Source: Stictocephala bisonia (taxonomy: Eukaryota > Arthropoda > Insecta > Hemiptera > Membracidae). From it: a DNA stretch of 64,000 nucleotides. The position numbers were made by a program, and so were the translations under genes. Position 1 is the stretch's first letter; each line of letters begins with the position of its first letter. The stretch is from contig JAQJVL010000004.1 in NCBI GenBank assembly GCA_035578905.1, positions 9,234,779 to 9,298,778 on the forward strand, given 5' to 3'. The notes under the pieces are model-generated. The model searched no databases and was not told the origin of the DNA. It was given only the letters and a program-made list of their open reading frames with translations. Below, in pieces: positions 12,653 through 23,705 of the stretch.

Positions 12653-12945
12653 CTATACGTGTATGGGTGGGTGGGTGGATCAATACCACTGTACGTGTAT
12701 GGATGGGCGGGTGGGTCCATACCACAGTACGTGTATGGGTGGACGGGTGGGCCAATACTACTGTACGTGTATGGGTGGGCGGGTGGACCAATACCACTGT
12801 ACGTGTATGGTTGGGCGGGTGGGCCAATACCACTGGACGTGTATGGGTGGGTGGGTGGACCAATTCCATTGTACGTGTATGGGTGGGTGGTTGGATCAAT
12901 TCCACTGTACGTGTATGGGTGGACGGGTGGGTAAACACCACTGTA
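12653..12945 (+). repeat. 36-bp G-rich minisatellite array, about 8 units
   Basis: Unit GTACGTGTATGGGTGGGCGG continuing GTGGGTCAATACCACT, 36 bases. Unit starts are 36 apart (for example 12655 and 12691). Because 36 is a multiple of three and units lack stops, five overlapping open frames run through the array on both strands; they are artefacts. Most units keep three or four G3 runs. The array ends 45 bases before the right inverted-repeat arm. Confidence 0.95.
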
Positions 12946-12946
12946 C

Positions 12947-14956
12947 ATGTACAGTCTCCAGTTTGGCATTATTGTTTTCTTGTTGTTTCTCTTGAGAGAC
13001 CTAACAAGAGAAAGAGACAAATTGTTCAGAGTATGGAAAGCAGATCCTAGTAATAAAAATCACAAGCAACAATATAATAAATTTAGAAATAAAGTTAATA
13101 GGGAAATAAAATTAAGGAAAGGTCAATATTTCAGAGAATTATTTCAAACCGCAGGTAAGGACACCAGGAAAATGTGGCAGGGTGTAAATAGAATATTGGG
13201 AAGAGGTAAAACCTTGAATATAGATAAACAGATTATTGATGTAATGGAAGGAACTGCCGATCAAATATCTAATAGATTTGCTGATCAATTTATAAATGGA
13301 GTTTTGGAAGTTAAGCATCAGTGCAGCAAAAGTCTTCGTAATGAAAGAGATATAAATATTGGTAACCCGATTCAACAAAATTTTTACATACCAATGTCAA
13401 ATCAGAAATCAGTCAGAGATATCTTAATTAATTTAAATACAAAAAAGGCTTGTGGGATTGATAATATTAGATATAAAGAGCTAAAAATGTTATCAGATAA
13501 TCTAGCACCAACACTTTCAAAAGCTATAAATATATCCCTTGTATCTGGGTCATTTCCTGAGTGTTTAAAAACTTCAGTTATCAGGCCAATATACAAGAAG
13601 GGGCAGAAAAGTAAATATGAAAACTATCGCCCAATTGCTCTTCTTCCCAGTATAGAAAAGGTATTTGAGAAGTATGTATGCAAATGCCTTAATAAATATT
13701 TGAGTGAGGGGAGAATCTTGAGTGAAAGTCAATTTGCATTCCAAAAAGGGAAAGGAACAGAAGCTGTACTAAAAGAGGTTGGTGAAGTTTTTAATGTTCA
13801 AGTAAATAAGGGGTGTTATGTTTTGTGTTTGTTTATTGACTTAACAAAGGCTTTTGACACAATAAATCACAAAATTATGATCAAAGAGCTTGAAGATATA
13901 GGTGTCACAGGGACTGTTTTGAATTGGTTTAAATCCTATTTAGAAAATAGAACATTTAAGGTTAAAATTAGTGATACATATAGTAAAAGTACGCCATGCC
14001 CTTTTGGAGTACCACAGGGTAGTAATCTTGGCCCAATACTATTCAACATTTACATTAACAAAATATTTAGTCAGGTAAAGGATGTAAATATATGGGGTTA
14101 TGCTGATGACATATTAATAGCTGTGTCCCATCGCAATTTAGCTACAGCTCAAAAGAGATTGCAGATAAGTTTTGATAAGATTAATAAGTGGATGCATGAC
14201 ACGGAACTTATAATTAATCCAAATAAAACCGTTATGATGATTCTTCATTTGAGAAATAAAAAAATAACAATGACTCCTGTAATCAAGCACCATAAGTGTA
14301 CTTGCCAAAATTTACTTTCTTACACCCAAGTTACAGATTGTAGTTGTACTAAAATTGAAATAAAGAATAAATGTCACTACCTTGGCATAACTATAGACAA
14401 AGGTCTGATATGGAATGATCATATTGAGACAATTCTGAGAAAACTTTACTCATGTACAGCAACCTTCTTCAGGCTCAAAAATGTCCTAGATGAGAAAGGA
14501 AAGATATCTGTCTATAAGGCCTTAACTGAATCTATTGTAAGATATGGAATAATATTATATGGAACAGCTGCTGATTGTCATTTGAACAAAATTGAAAAAG
14601 TACAGCGTAAATGTTTGAACTTATTATTTGGTAAACACAATGAAGTGAATGTATTCTCAAAAGCTAATACCCTTACACCAAAGGGTTTTTATAAATACAG
14701 CATTATTATTGCCCATTTTTTTGATGAGACTCATAAAATTCCTAATTTAAAAAATACCTCTTTTCGATTAAGAAATATAGAAAAACTAAAAGTACAGACA
14801 GCGTTCTCAGTTTTTGGAGAGAGAGTACCAGGTTTTATTGTGCCTAATCTATACAATGGATTGCCAGTGGAAATCTATAGTGAAATGGAATTTTGCAAGT
14901 TTAAAAGGATGGTATATCAGTGGCTCATATTTGAAAATAATAACTTAATTGGTTGA
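12947..14956 (+). CDS. Chimeric RT ORF created at the inverted-repeat junction
   Basis: 669 codons from an ATG at 12947 in the last minisatellite residue. The first 15 or so residues (MYSLQFGIIVFLLFL) come from spacer DNA and are strongly hydrophobic. From LRDLTRERD onward the protein matches residue 342 to the end of LINE ORF2 (8844-11831), apparently residue for residue. It keeps the whole RT, including FIDLTKAFD and GYADD, and the Cys-His tail, but has no endonuclease. This is most simply a by-product of the inverted duplication. Whether it is transcribed or made is unknown; an RT lacking its endonuclease could only prime at existing breaks. Confidence 0.75.
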   Translation: MYSLQFGIIVFLLFLLRDLTRERDKLFRVWKADPSNKNHKQQYNKFRNKVNREIKLRKGQYFRELFQTAGKDTRKMWQGVNRILGRGKTLNIDKQIIDVMEGTADQISNRFADQFINGVLEVKHQCSKSLRNERDINIGNPIQQNFYIPMSNQKSVRDILINLNTKKACGIDNIRYKELKMLSDNLAPTLSKAINISLVSGSFPECLKTSVIRPIYKKGQKSKYENYRPIALLPSIEKVFEKYVCKCLNKYLSEGRILSESQFAFQKGKGTEAVLKEVGEVFNVQVNKGCYVLCLFIDLTKAFDTINHKIMIKELEDIGVTGTVLNWFKSYLENRTFKVKISDTYSKSTPCPFGVPQGSNLGPILFNIYINKIFSQVKDVNIWGYADDILIAVSHRNLATAQKRLQISFDKINKWMHDTELIINPNKTVMMILHLRNKKITMTPVIKHHKCTCQNLLSYTQVTDCSCTKIEIKNKCHYLGITIDKGLIWNDHIETILRKLYSCTATFFRLKNVLDEKGKISVYKALTESIVRYGIILYGTAADCHLNKIEKVQRKCLNLLFGKHNEVNVFSKANTLTPKGFYKYSIIIAHFFDETHKIPNLKNTSFRLRNIEKLKVQTAFSVFGERVPGFIVPNLYNGLPVEIYSEMEFCKFKRMVYQWLIFENNNLIG

Positions 14957-16826
14957 CTTTGCTGGACATAGACTGCTATTATTCTACCTAAATCTTGTTA
15001 ACTTATTTAAGCTCTTGTTATTTAATTTCTTGTTATTGTTTTTATTTCTTTTTATATAGTCTATTATTAAATATTTATGTTAGTTGAGCCTATTTTTATA
15101 TTTTTAGTAGTGTTATTATCTGCTATAGTCTATTTTTGTTATTTCTGTTAATATTGTTGAAAACATTGACAATTAATCATTGTTATTTTCTTTACAAGTG
15201 ATATATTTGTATTAATGATTAGTTAAATTATATTTTAAATGATAGCTAGTAAAGTATTTTAGGGCCTAACTATTATAAATTTATGAAATACTGTAGTCTA
15301 TACAGATTTTGGCAAAGCCTAACCATATACTATATTTTCTGATGTACAATCAACCTCGATGGGCTGCTTCAAATCTTTTGTTTGTGTTATTTTTCATGAA
15401 AAAGCACACTTGTTTTGCAGTATTAATTTTTAAAATTAATATGGTTATAAATAACCTATAGTAGTAGGTGCTGATAATATTTGTGAAATTAATTTTAAGA
15501 ATGTAGCCTAGTAGGTTATACTGGAAGTTATCATCATAGTACTTTGTAATTATGAATAGTTTTAATTGAATGTGCTTAATTGTTATTCCCTTAAATTTCA
15601 CTATTAACTACACAAAACTACTTATAAAGGTGTGGCAGCCTAGCTGACTAGGAAATTACTTTGTATAATTTATGGTGATATTTCACTGACCTACAGTTGG
15701 GATGCAACTTCTTTTTACTACCACAAATTGTTAGGTCACTCACCAAAATAAAATTGTTTGTACAGTTAATTAACAATATGACAGTCTATCTGACTGCATA
15801 AATATTATGTACTATAAGTTCATGATTAAGTATGGGTTTTTCTCAATAAATTTAGTGGAATTGTGTTTTTTGTATTTACTTTTAAATATTAGTGTAAGTT
15901 GTTAATACTGGAGTTAATTCAATTCATTGTTAGATACATATAATTTTTATTAAATGTATACTGTTAGTGTACTTACATTCAACAAAACGCATCACTACTG
16001 ATCAATTTGGTTCGTGAGTAGTACTGACTGCCTTAGTTTTCGGTTTTTTTTTTTTTTTATTAGTTTGGAGTTAGTAAATTAGTAAACTACACACTTATAA
16101 CACCAAAACTATGAAGTTAGTTAAAATATGGATTACATATAACACCAAACACTTTGAAACACAATAGCAACACTGAATATATTCCATAGTACATAACAAT
16201 TAATACATGATATTGGGTAGTGTTAGTACTGTAAGAATCACATTACAAATGAGAAATTTTGGGATTATCAACTGAATAGGTTAATTAAGCTGATTTCTTG
16301 TTTATTTCATCATTGAAAATTTTTCTGTAAGCTTGGAGCATATAGTGCACATGGTTGGAGCTGATACTGAACTGACTAGTTAAAGCAGATGCTAGTTTGA
16401 GAACATGTTAAATCACATCTGGCAGAGAAACCTGTTTTTGAGTTGGGGTAAGGGAAGTTAATCAGCTCCACCCATTCCTCATGAAATGTACAAAGGCACC
16501 ATCTTTGGGAACAACCTTTTTATAAATATATTCATAGTACTTGTTATTACAAACTATCTATGTAATATCAGTTAACTTGTTTAAGTTTGCCACTTATACA
16601 CTAGGTGAATTATTTGCCCGCCAATTGCCATTGTTTCTATACAGTTATTCTTAAGATTATGTTAAATTTATTAAATTACTATGTACTATATACTAATTTA
16701 TTTGATGTATCAAATGTTACAGTTAAGATGGACCCCGCTGACAAGTATTATTTGTTACTTAGCGGGGCCATAATTATGTAAAATTTTTCGAATAAACTTA
16801 TTCTATTCTATTATTCTATTCTATTA
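12991..16826 (+). mobile_element. LINE right copy, truncated by the inverted duplication
   Basis: Second copy of the LINE, reading forward from the endonuclease-RT linker to the 3' tail. The terminal hairpin lies at 16730-16739/16761-16769 and the (ATTCT)n tail at about 16799-16826. It was not inserted on its own: the sequence beyond the tail is also shared with the left arm, so the copy arrived as part of the segmental inversion. Confidence 0.9.
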
Positions 16827-17154
16827 GAATTATTGGTCTGAGAGAATTGTTATCATATATGTGTGGAGTTTTGCTCATCTATATTATTAATGTTGCGAGA
16901 AGCTTACAATAGTGTAGTAAATTATGAAAGCATCTAATCTAAAACTTGTTCTAATATTTATCTCAGAATGTATCTTTAAATTGTTTTCAGATATAATAGA
17001 TGTGGTTCAACTAAATTTAGACCATTTTGTTTAAAAACTTATTTTGAAGTCTAATTTAGCAGACAATATAAAATAATCAAATTTACTACATAAGACATGC
17101 ATCTATGTATATACTGTTCAAACTTATTGTAGTAGGTATTAAAGTAATTATATG

Positions 17155-17589
17155 TTGGCAGTAGTGGCACAGTCCTTTAATCCAGCTACTTGGGAATAAA
17201 GTCTTGAGGAGATTGTAGGCTGCTCAAGATGATTTTTGAGGTTCTATGCTTGGCCCTCTTTATACCAACTTAGCGTCCGCTCAGTGGTTTCCATCTACTA
17301 GAAAAGTCTGGGGTGACCATGTTGGATGGTAGTCAAGGTTCAGATGTTGTGTAGAGAAGATAACTGAGTGCAGGCTTGTCAGTTGGCTAAAAATCAGACC
17401 AATACTACGTGGTTCGGATTCCACATAAAGCTGCATGTCCCTTAGTTGCCCTGGCTATTGGGCTATTATTAAATACAGTAGCTCTTTCTGACGTACAGTC
17501 GACCATGGTTAGTGACAATAACTACACTCGTTCATCTATAGTCATCATAATCATTCGCCTCTCATATTCGCTCATATCTTGACGATCAT
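17155..17589 (+). repeat. Dispersed repeat with 7SL-like start, right-arm copy
   Basis: The first 35 bases (TTGGCAGTAGTGGCACAGTC, then CTTTAATCCAGCTACTTGGG) resemble the 5' Alu domain of SRP 7SL RNA (AGTGGC..., CCTGTAATCCCAGCTACTTGGG). About 90 bases on, TATACCAACTTAGCGTCCGC and CAGTGGTTTCCATC lie where 7SL has its TATGCC...GTGTCCGC...GGCATC region; about 57 percent match without gaps from memory. The rest (to CATATCTTGACGATC) is not 7SL-like but is shared with 58497-58730. It could be a 7SL-derived SINE, a composite 7SL pseudogene, or coincidence. No protein is coded. Confidence 0.45.
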
Positions 17590-19606
17590 CATATTACTAA
17601 AGAATAATGAATAGTATAGTATAAATAAACAGCAAATTTACCAAAAAGTAAACTTGAATAAGTACATCTAATAAATTAGTCATGTATTATCACTAAACAT
17701 GTAAATATCCTTTTAATTTGTTGAAAACATATATAACAAATTATGTCTACTTTCTTTTTTAAATCAGTGGGGGAATGATTGTAAATCTTTAGGGAGGGAT
17801 GACTGCATATTTTTTGGGGGAATGCACTATAACCATTGGGGAATGGGCACACCTGATAATATCTGTTTAAATAAAGGGTATGGTACAAAATAAGACAAAT
17901 TAACAATTTATATTTTATAGCAAAGTCCCTTTCATAGTTTCTATCATAACGTAGAGTTTCAACATTCTCTAATTTCTTATTGTATAAAATAAATACAGGG
18001 AAGGAATTAAATAATTTTCCACCGTGATGCATTTTAATTTAAAAACTATTGATGCATATACCATTAACATTGGGGCATAACACTTAATAATGTTTTTATT
18101 TTATTATTTTCCGCCCTCTGTATGGTCACCTACAAAAGCAATGATTAGGCGAAAATACAATTTCCCCAACAAGTCCTAAATATACGAGATTAAAAGATTG
18201 AGTCAATGTAATGTGATTTTAGTTTAAATTAAAAAATTAAATGCCTCTGAAAGATTGTTACACCTTTTAGAAGATAAGTATTCTGGATTCACACCAAACA
18301 TAATGTACATACTTTAAGACAAGTTTGCCTTGACAGTTTACTTTTATAGTGCAGAAGCTTTTAAACACCTTAGAATGTTGCTCCCAACCCATCAACATAA
18401 CCCACATTTACACTGGAGTTAATAAAATTTGGTGATAACATTCTACAAAACAACCCTAAATTTGTTAGTAAAATTTCAGGTTACCAATAACAATCCTGTG
18501 TTAATGACACAATTTATGTTATCCACCAAGAGTCAGTGAATTGACAAACATCCTTTGATCTGAGAGTGTTTAAAAAATTTGTTACTTACAAATAATGTTA
18601 CCATGCGTTTTGGATGTTAATAACGAATCCCCCCCAACATATCTTGGGAAAAAAGGTGTCGGTAACAAAAGTTAATGTACAAACTATAATTTTTTTTGAA
18701 TTTGTGCATAACTTTTGTCGATAAGAAAACTGCATCCACTCTTTCATATTAAGTAAGACTAAGTAAATAAATAAGTACTGCACAGTATAATAAAAGTAAA
18801 ATAAGCCAACAACTTAAAGCTTATTACAAACTGAGATAAGCAATGCAAGGTTTAACTAACTGCAGTGATGTTAGACTGACAGTCAGTGCAAGCGGCATTT
18901 TCTGAGGGAGTGTGAGAACGTCACAAATAGATTCGTAACTTCCGCTAACTGCCTACTGACTGAGAGCAAGCAGTTCCACGCATGAGCATATTAGTACAGT
19001 ACTGTAGTACACACTCCAGTACAGCAATGCACATTTAGATTTCAGTTTAATTTATCCTTCTTTTAGATTATTGAAATTCTCCGTCTTACTATCATACAGT
19101 ACGTCCTTATTGAATTGAACATTGCAGTATTATGCTAAATTTTACATACGATCTACGTTATTTTGTTAATATTAGGAGAGGTTTACAAAAATTTGCCTAA
19201 TCCAAACAATTTTGTAAATGGGTTCAGTGCCAGTTATTTCGTATTAACAAATCCAGTGTATTTTGAATGTGACAAAAAGAATTTTGGGACGTTTCTCATA
19301 TGAGATTTATTAAGTTGCATCAATCTGTGTCAAATGGTTTAGCCAGAGGAGATGGCAGTCGTATGATCAGAAACACTCATATACTGAGTGAGGATGCTTC
19401 TCAGATATATTAGTGGTAGACGGCTGATGCTGAAGGCTTGATTTAGTGACTGCACTTGTTGAATAATTGTTATGATGGGAATCATCTGGATAGAGATGCT
19501 GCAACTCAGCTTTCTTTTGAGATATGGTGATGATATTGCTGCTGTTATCGCAAAGATGCTGAAAGACACTCAGTTGTGGGTGGATCTGATCACATGTTCA
19601 CCTGGA

Positions 19607-20465
19607 TGCAAAACCAAGACCTGAATGTATCAATGGAGAAGAATAGTCATCATTGCCAGTAAACAGTTTTCAAATTATTGTTGATTGAAAATATGATTCA
19701 GCAATGATAAAGAAATATTGGAGTTAAAAACCCCAAGTCCAAAATACTGTAAAAAAATTAAATCTAAATGTAACAATTGATTCAACAGAAGCACAAATTA
19801 TTGAAAATTTTGGTTTAACAATTGATTACAGTTTTATAAAAATAATGTCTTTAACTATAAGTATCTATTCAAATTCATTTGTAATAACCATAAATAGTGT
19901 ATTTGTAATCATAGATAAAGAATATTAGAAATCAAAGAGGTCATAAGAAAGATATTTCTTGAAATATGAAAAATTGCACAACACTATTGATTGTATAACT
20001 TTAGGTGAAATAAAGTTGAATAAATGATCAAGGACAACATTATAAAAACTGAGGTTTTACAAATAAAATAATAAACCCATTGGACATTCAGATTCAAAGA
20101 TCAAATTATTAAAATTTTCTAGAAAAAAAGTAAATTTTAGGAAAATTGAAAAAATAAATTTACAAAAACAAACATTATCAAATTGCTCATACGTGGAAAT
20201 TGAGAAACTTGAAAATAGTTTTCTATTATTAACACTGATGGTAAATGTACTTAAGGTAAAATGTCCATTCAGTTCACTCAATTAAGATCATTTTGAAATA
20301 ATCTTAAGTGTTACAATGTCTTTGAGTCTACGTTGAATATCAAAGAGAGAAAGTAATTGTTAGTTTACTAACATTTATTATTTTTGTAAATCTCAAAGCC
20401 TGATTGATGTCTTTGAGTTTTCTTGTGTCTTGAGTCATACATAAAGTGTCTTCCTGCTCCTTCAG
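19607..20465. other. Unique AT-rich DNA between palindrome and ankyrin-like exon
   Basis: No recognisable gene or element. The last 45 bases form a pyrimidine-rich run (TCTTGTGTCTTGAG ... TTCCTGCTCCTTCAG) that reads as a 3' splice site for the exon starting at 20466. Confidence 0.4.
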
Positions 20466-20650
20466 TATGGGGCTGATGTTATTGCAGTTTTTGACATTTG
20501 CCACGACTATCGCACTGAGCTTTATTTCGCAATTCTCTCTGGTAACCATGAAACTGTAAATTTTCTCATCAAGCAAGGTGCCACGGTGAACTGCACATGT
20601 GAATATCAGAGGCTTTGGATTTGGCTATTCTTAGGGAAGACCCTTCACTG
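20466..20650 (+). pseudogene. Ankyrin-repeat exon with a frameshift
   Basis: Translates as YGADVIAVFDICHDYRTEL and then YFAILSGNHETVNFLIKQGA, a typical ankyrin helix-turn-helix repeat (GADV...ELYFAI..GNHETVNFLI.QGA.VN). After CEYQR the reading must shift by one base near 20608 to continue as ALDLAILREDPSL, the start of the next repeat. The segment is bounded by a good acceptor (CCTGCTCCTTCAG at 20453-20465) and a donor (ACTG then GTAAAA at 20651), so it looks like one internal exon on the plus strand. Ankyrin repeats mediate protein binding; the parent gene cannot be named. The frameshift suggests a pseudogene or gene fragment, or else a one-base assembly error. No neighbouring exon was recognised. 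Confidence 0.6.
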
Positions 20651-21079
20651 GTAAAAATTTGAACAATAACAGATAAATGAAAATTAAATATTTTAATATT
20701 TCACTATGGCATAAACTAACTCCATAGAGATATGAACGTCTTAGACCTTATCCTCATAAATTACTAAGAGATAGATTTATGTTGCGGTAGTGTTACATGA
20801 CTCAGAGAAGATAAGAGACATCCTCCTCTTGAAATCTGCATTCATGGGGTGAGTTGATTAAAAGATGCTCCCAGTAAGGAGTTCTTTCATTTTCCTTCTA
20901 GGAATTACTGAGGATTACACAATCACCTTTCATTGTACAATTATAGAGATGTTCTTCTCTGCACTACTGTTAATGCAGCTGCCAAGGCCTTTAATTCAAC
21001 TATTATTCAGTCAATGAGAAATAATATACCACTTAAACGACAAAGAGCTTCCGGGTAACCTAATGATTCTCACCGGACT

Positions 21080-22700
21080 CAATAAAGTTACTCAAGAGGA
21101 AATGTTCTGCTTATAAGAAATTTAAGTATTCAGGAGGTACAGACGAGTACAATTCTGGCCTGAGGAGAGCTATCAAAGTAGAATTAGATCGCTGCAGAAG
21201 GGAGCATACTCACAGAGTTGAGAGCGATCTGAAGTCAAAACCAACTAACTTGTAGAACTACGTTAATCAGTTTAGGGACGACTCCTCTTCCATCCCTACA
21301 GTGAGCATTGAAGACAAGTTTTGTACTGACGCTGTTGTGCTATGTTCAAAATTCGGTAAATACTTTAAGTCTATTTTTTAAACTGTTAATGATGAGCAAT
21401 TGAATGCAAAACCTGACATTATATATCTACCTGAAACAGGTAACATTTTAGTTGTTGACATTCCTTTTGTATATGTTAACGCCGTTTAACATATACAACT
21501 TGTATATCAAAAGTTTAAAGACATGCTCAGCATCTGGTATCGATAATATTCAGTCTTTTGTTATCAAAGAAGTGTCTGACATAATTACCCCTGTGCTAGC
21601 TTTATTATTCAATTTCAGTTTAATAACTTGAGAGTTTAGACAGCACTAATAACACCGATTCCAAAAAAAAAGGTCCAAGGAATCTGTCTAATTTAAAACC
21701 AATATCTTAATTAGACATTGGTTTTTCTTTGTGTAGAACCCAAAAGTGTTGTGTACTATATGAAAAGGTTGTACTTAGTTTTTTATACAAGGGAGTCTGT
21801 TATCTTATCTCTCCTTTTCAGCATGGCTTCATGAAAGATCGTTCGATTGTAACAAATTTGTCCTTGTTTCTTACAGTCACTGATCCTGCGGCTGAGCAGA
21901 GGTGATACCATTTATTTACTTTGATTTTCAGAAGACGGGTCGACAATTTTTCAGGTATTTTTAAAAAAGCAACCTTCCCTCAGATTCTCACTGGACCTTA
22001 TACAATGGGTAAAATCTTGCCTCTTAGATAGGAAATTTAAAGTGTGATTTGGTGGTATGTATTCAGAGAACTTTGTTGCTAGTTCAGAACTACCAAAAAG
22101 TTCTAACTTGGGATCTCTGTTTTTCTTGTTATTTATTAACGACTACATCTTTCCTGAACTTTGCAGTTCAGCTCTATGTTGATGATATTAAAATATCTAT
22201 ACAGATTACTAGAACAAGAGACCATCTGGCTCTTCAATCTTGTTTCAGTTCGGCTATAAGGTAGGCTAAAGACAATTAATTGCATACAGCTCAATCTTGG
22301 CAAAACAGTGGTGGTTGCGTTCATGCTTAAAAATACTCCGTCATTCTTCTTTTACGAGATTAGTGGCTGTAGAATCTAAATTGAGTGTGCTGTTTGCGAT
22401 ATTGGCATCCTTGTAGATTCCAAGTTAATCTTCTCTGAACAAGTAAATTGTGTTGTATAAAAAGCTAGGAGGAACTTGGGTCTCATCATGTGTATTGCCA
22501 GGTATTTCAACAATAAACACTCTTGTTTAACACTGCACAAGCCCTTGGTCCGAAGCCACCTTGAGAATGCCACTGTTGTATGGGGACCGGGTATGCAGCC
22601 GTATAGAGGCCATCTAATGGAAACTCCTCTTATGGATGAAATGAAAGTTTTTGGAGCTTGGTGAAGTGGAAACTCGTGCAGAACTGAATTTATCAACCTT
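21080..22700 (+). pseudogene. Decayed LINE reverse transcriptase relic
   Basis: Fragments of a CR1/Jockey-type RT in shifting frames: GIDNIQSF near 21538, ITPIPKKK near 21650, SPFQHGFMKDRSIVTNL near 21812, QLYVDDIKISI near 22168 (YADD box with V for A), GILVDSKLIFSEQVN near 22400, and LVRSHLENATVVWGPG near 22545. Order and spacing are those of an RT with its C-terminal conserved block. Many stops and frameshifts make it an old, dead copy. It is a different family from the LINE in the palindrome. Confidence 0.8.
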
Positions 22701-23705
22701 ATTAGCTCGTTGAGCTGTGACTGACCTGCAATTTTTTTACAGAGTGCTTCATGTCCATGCTGGTTCAGTTAAGATGGCCTAAGAGTTCCAGAGTATACTT
22801 TTTGAACAAAGATCCATTTGTTTGCTCATACTTTGGAGTGTGTGATCCAGTTGTTAGATGTGCTAGTATTGCAAACAAGCTTCACCACCTAGATTTTTTT
22901 CAACAGCAACTCATACTCAGCCAGTCAGGGGTGCCAAGTTTTGTAAATCATGGGGGGGAGGAGTGCTCTGACATTTGACTAAGAGCCATGGCAGGTAGGG
23001 GATAGTACACTGCATACTCGACATTAAAACATGGGGGGGGAGGCATTCACTCACCACGGTTTTATCAAATTTCTGTTTGTAAAATGAATATTTTAGTTCA
23101 AGAATAAACTGTAAGTTTCCAAACGCAATTTTACTAGACATACTGAACATCTGTAGTTAGGTAATGGCCTACAATATAAAACAAAGCACTAATTAATCAC
23201 TGACATACGGACATTTTATAGGCATTGACAGTAATATTCCTGAAATGAGGTAGTTCTTCAAATAATTATAGCCATATTATTGTAATGAGCGACAGATGAG
23301 GCTCTGGATCTGTGCTTAAATCACTTCTTAAACAGCTGTTTGTGTGTTGGTTGGGAAAATGGCCTTCCTAGTCATATGTTTGTTAGCTTCATGGTATGAG
23401 ATTTACAAACGGTAATTTATAAACCCTTACGCGCAAAATTTATTATTATTCTTTTATTTTTTGAAATGTCAAAGGATTAGGGATATTTTAATTGTCATCA
23501 GTAAACTTGCCTGAGAAGATTTTAAAAAGGCCAAAAAAAAAAAAACAACAAATATATTACATAATAAAGTAAGGATTTTCAATTATTACTAACGATGATG
23601 ATTGGTAAAAGATTATCTGGATGTTGAAAGTGTCAAATACCATTGGTGCTGATATGGAAGAGAGGGTGGTTCACAGAGGACATCACAATTAATTGAATTC
23701 CAACA
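22701..23705. other. Unassigned DNA between LINE relic and foldback
   Basis: The start continues the LINE relic for an uncertain distance. Two G-rich runs (GGGGGGGAGG-type, about 22952 and 23034) and AT-rich sequence follow. No gene is recognised. Confidence 0.35.

Larger units (their letters stand above)
12991..19606. repeat. Right arm of 6.6-kb inverted repeat
   Basis: Reverse-complement copy of 4192-10809. It starts abruptly inside the LINE coding sequence at CTTGAGAGACC, with no LINE sequence before it. It ends at CACCTGGA (19606), after which the two flanks diverge. Identity by eye is about 99 percent or higher, so the duplication is recent or has been homogenised by gene conversion. 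Confidence 0.95.

Noticed and set aside
12555..13050. Five overlapping open frames (91-154 codons) with HPPTHTRTV- or YVYGWVGG-type repeats
   Set aside because: All are readings of the 36-bp minisatellite on both strands; the same happens at 29589-30217 and 54117-54449.
4192..19606. Palindrome as a pure sequencing hairpin artefact
   Set aside because: A 2.2-kb non-palindromic spacer and several differences between arms make this unlikely, though raw reads should decide.
20340..20576. Minus-strand 78-codon frame
   Set aside because: Antisense to the ankyrin exon, which has the better evidence (motif and splice sites).
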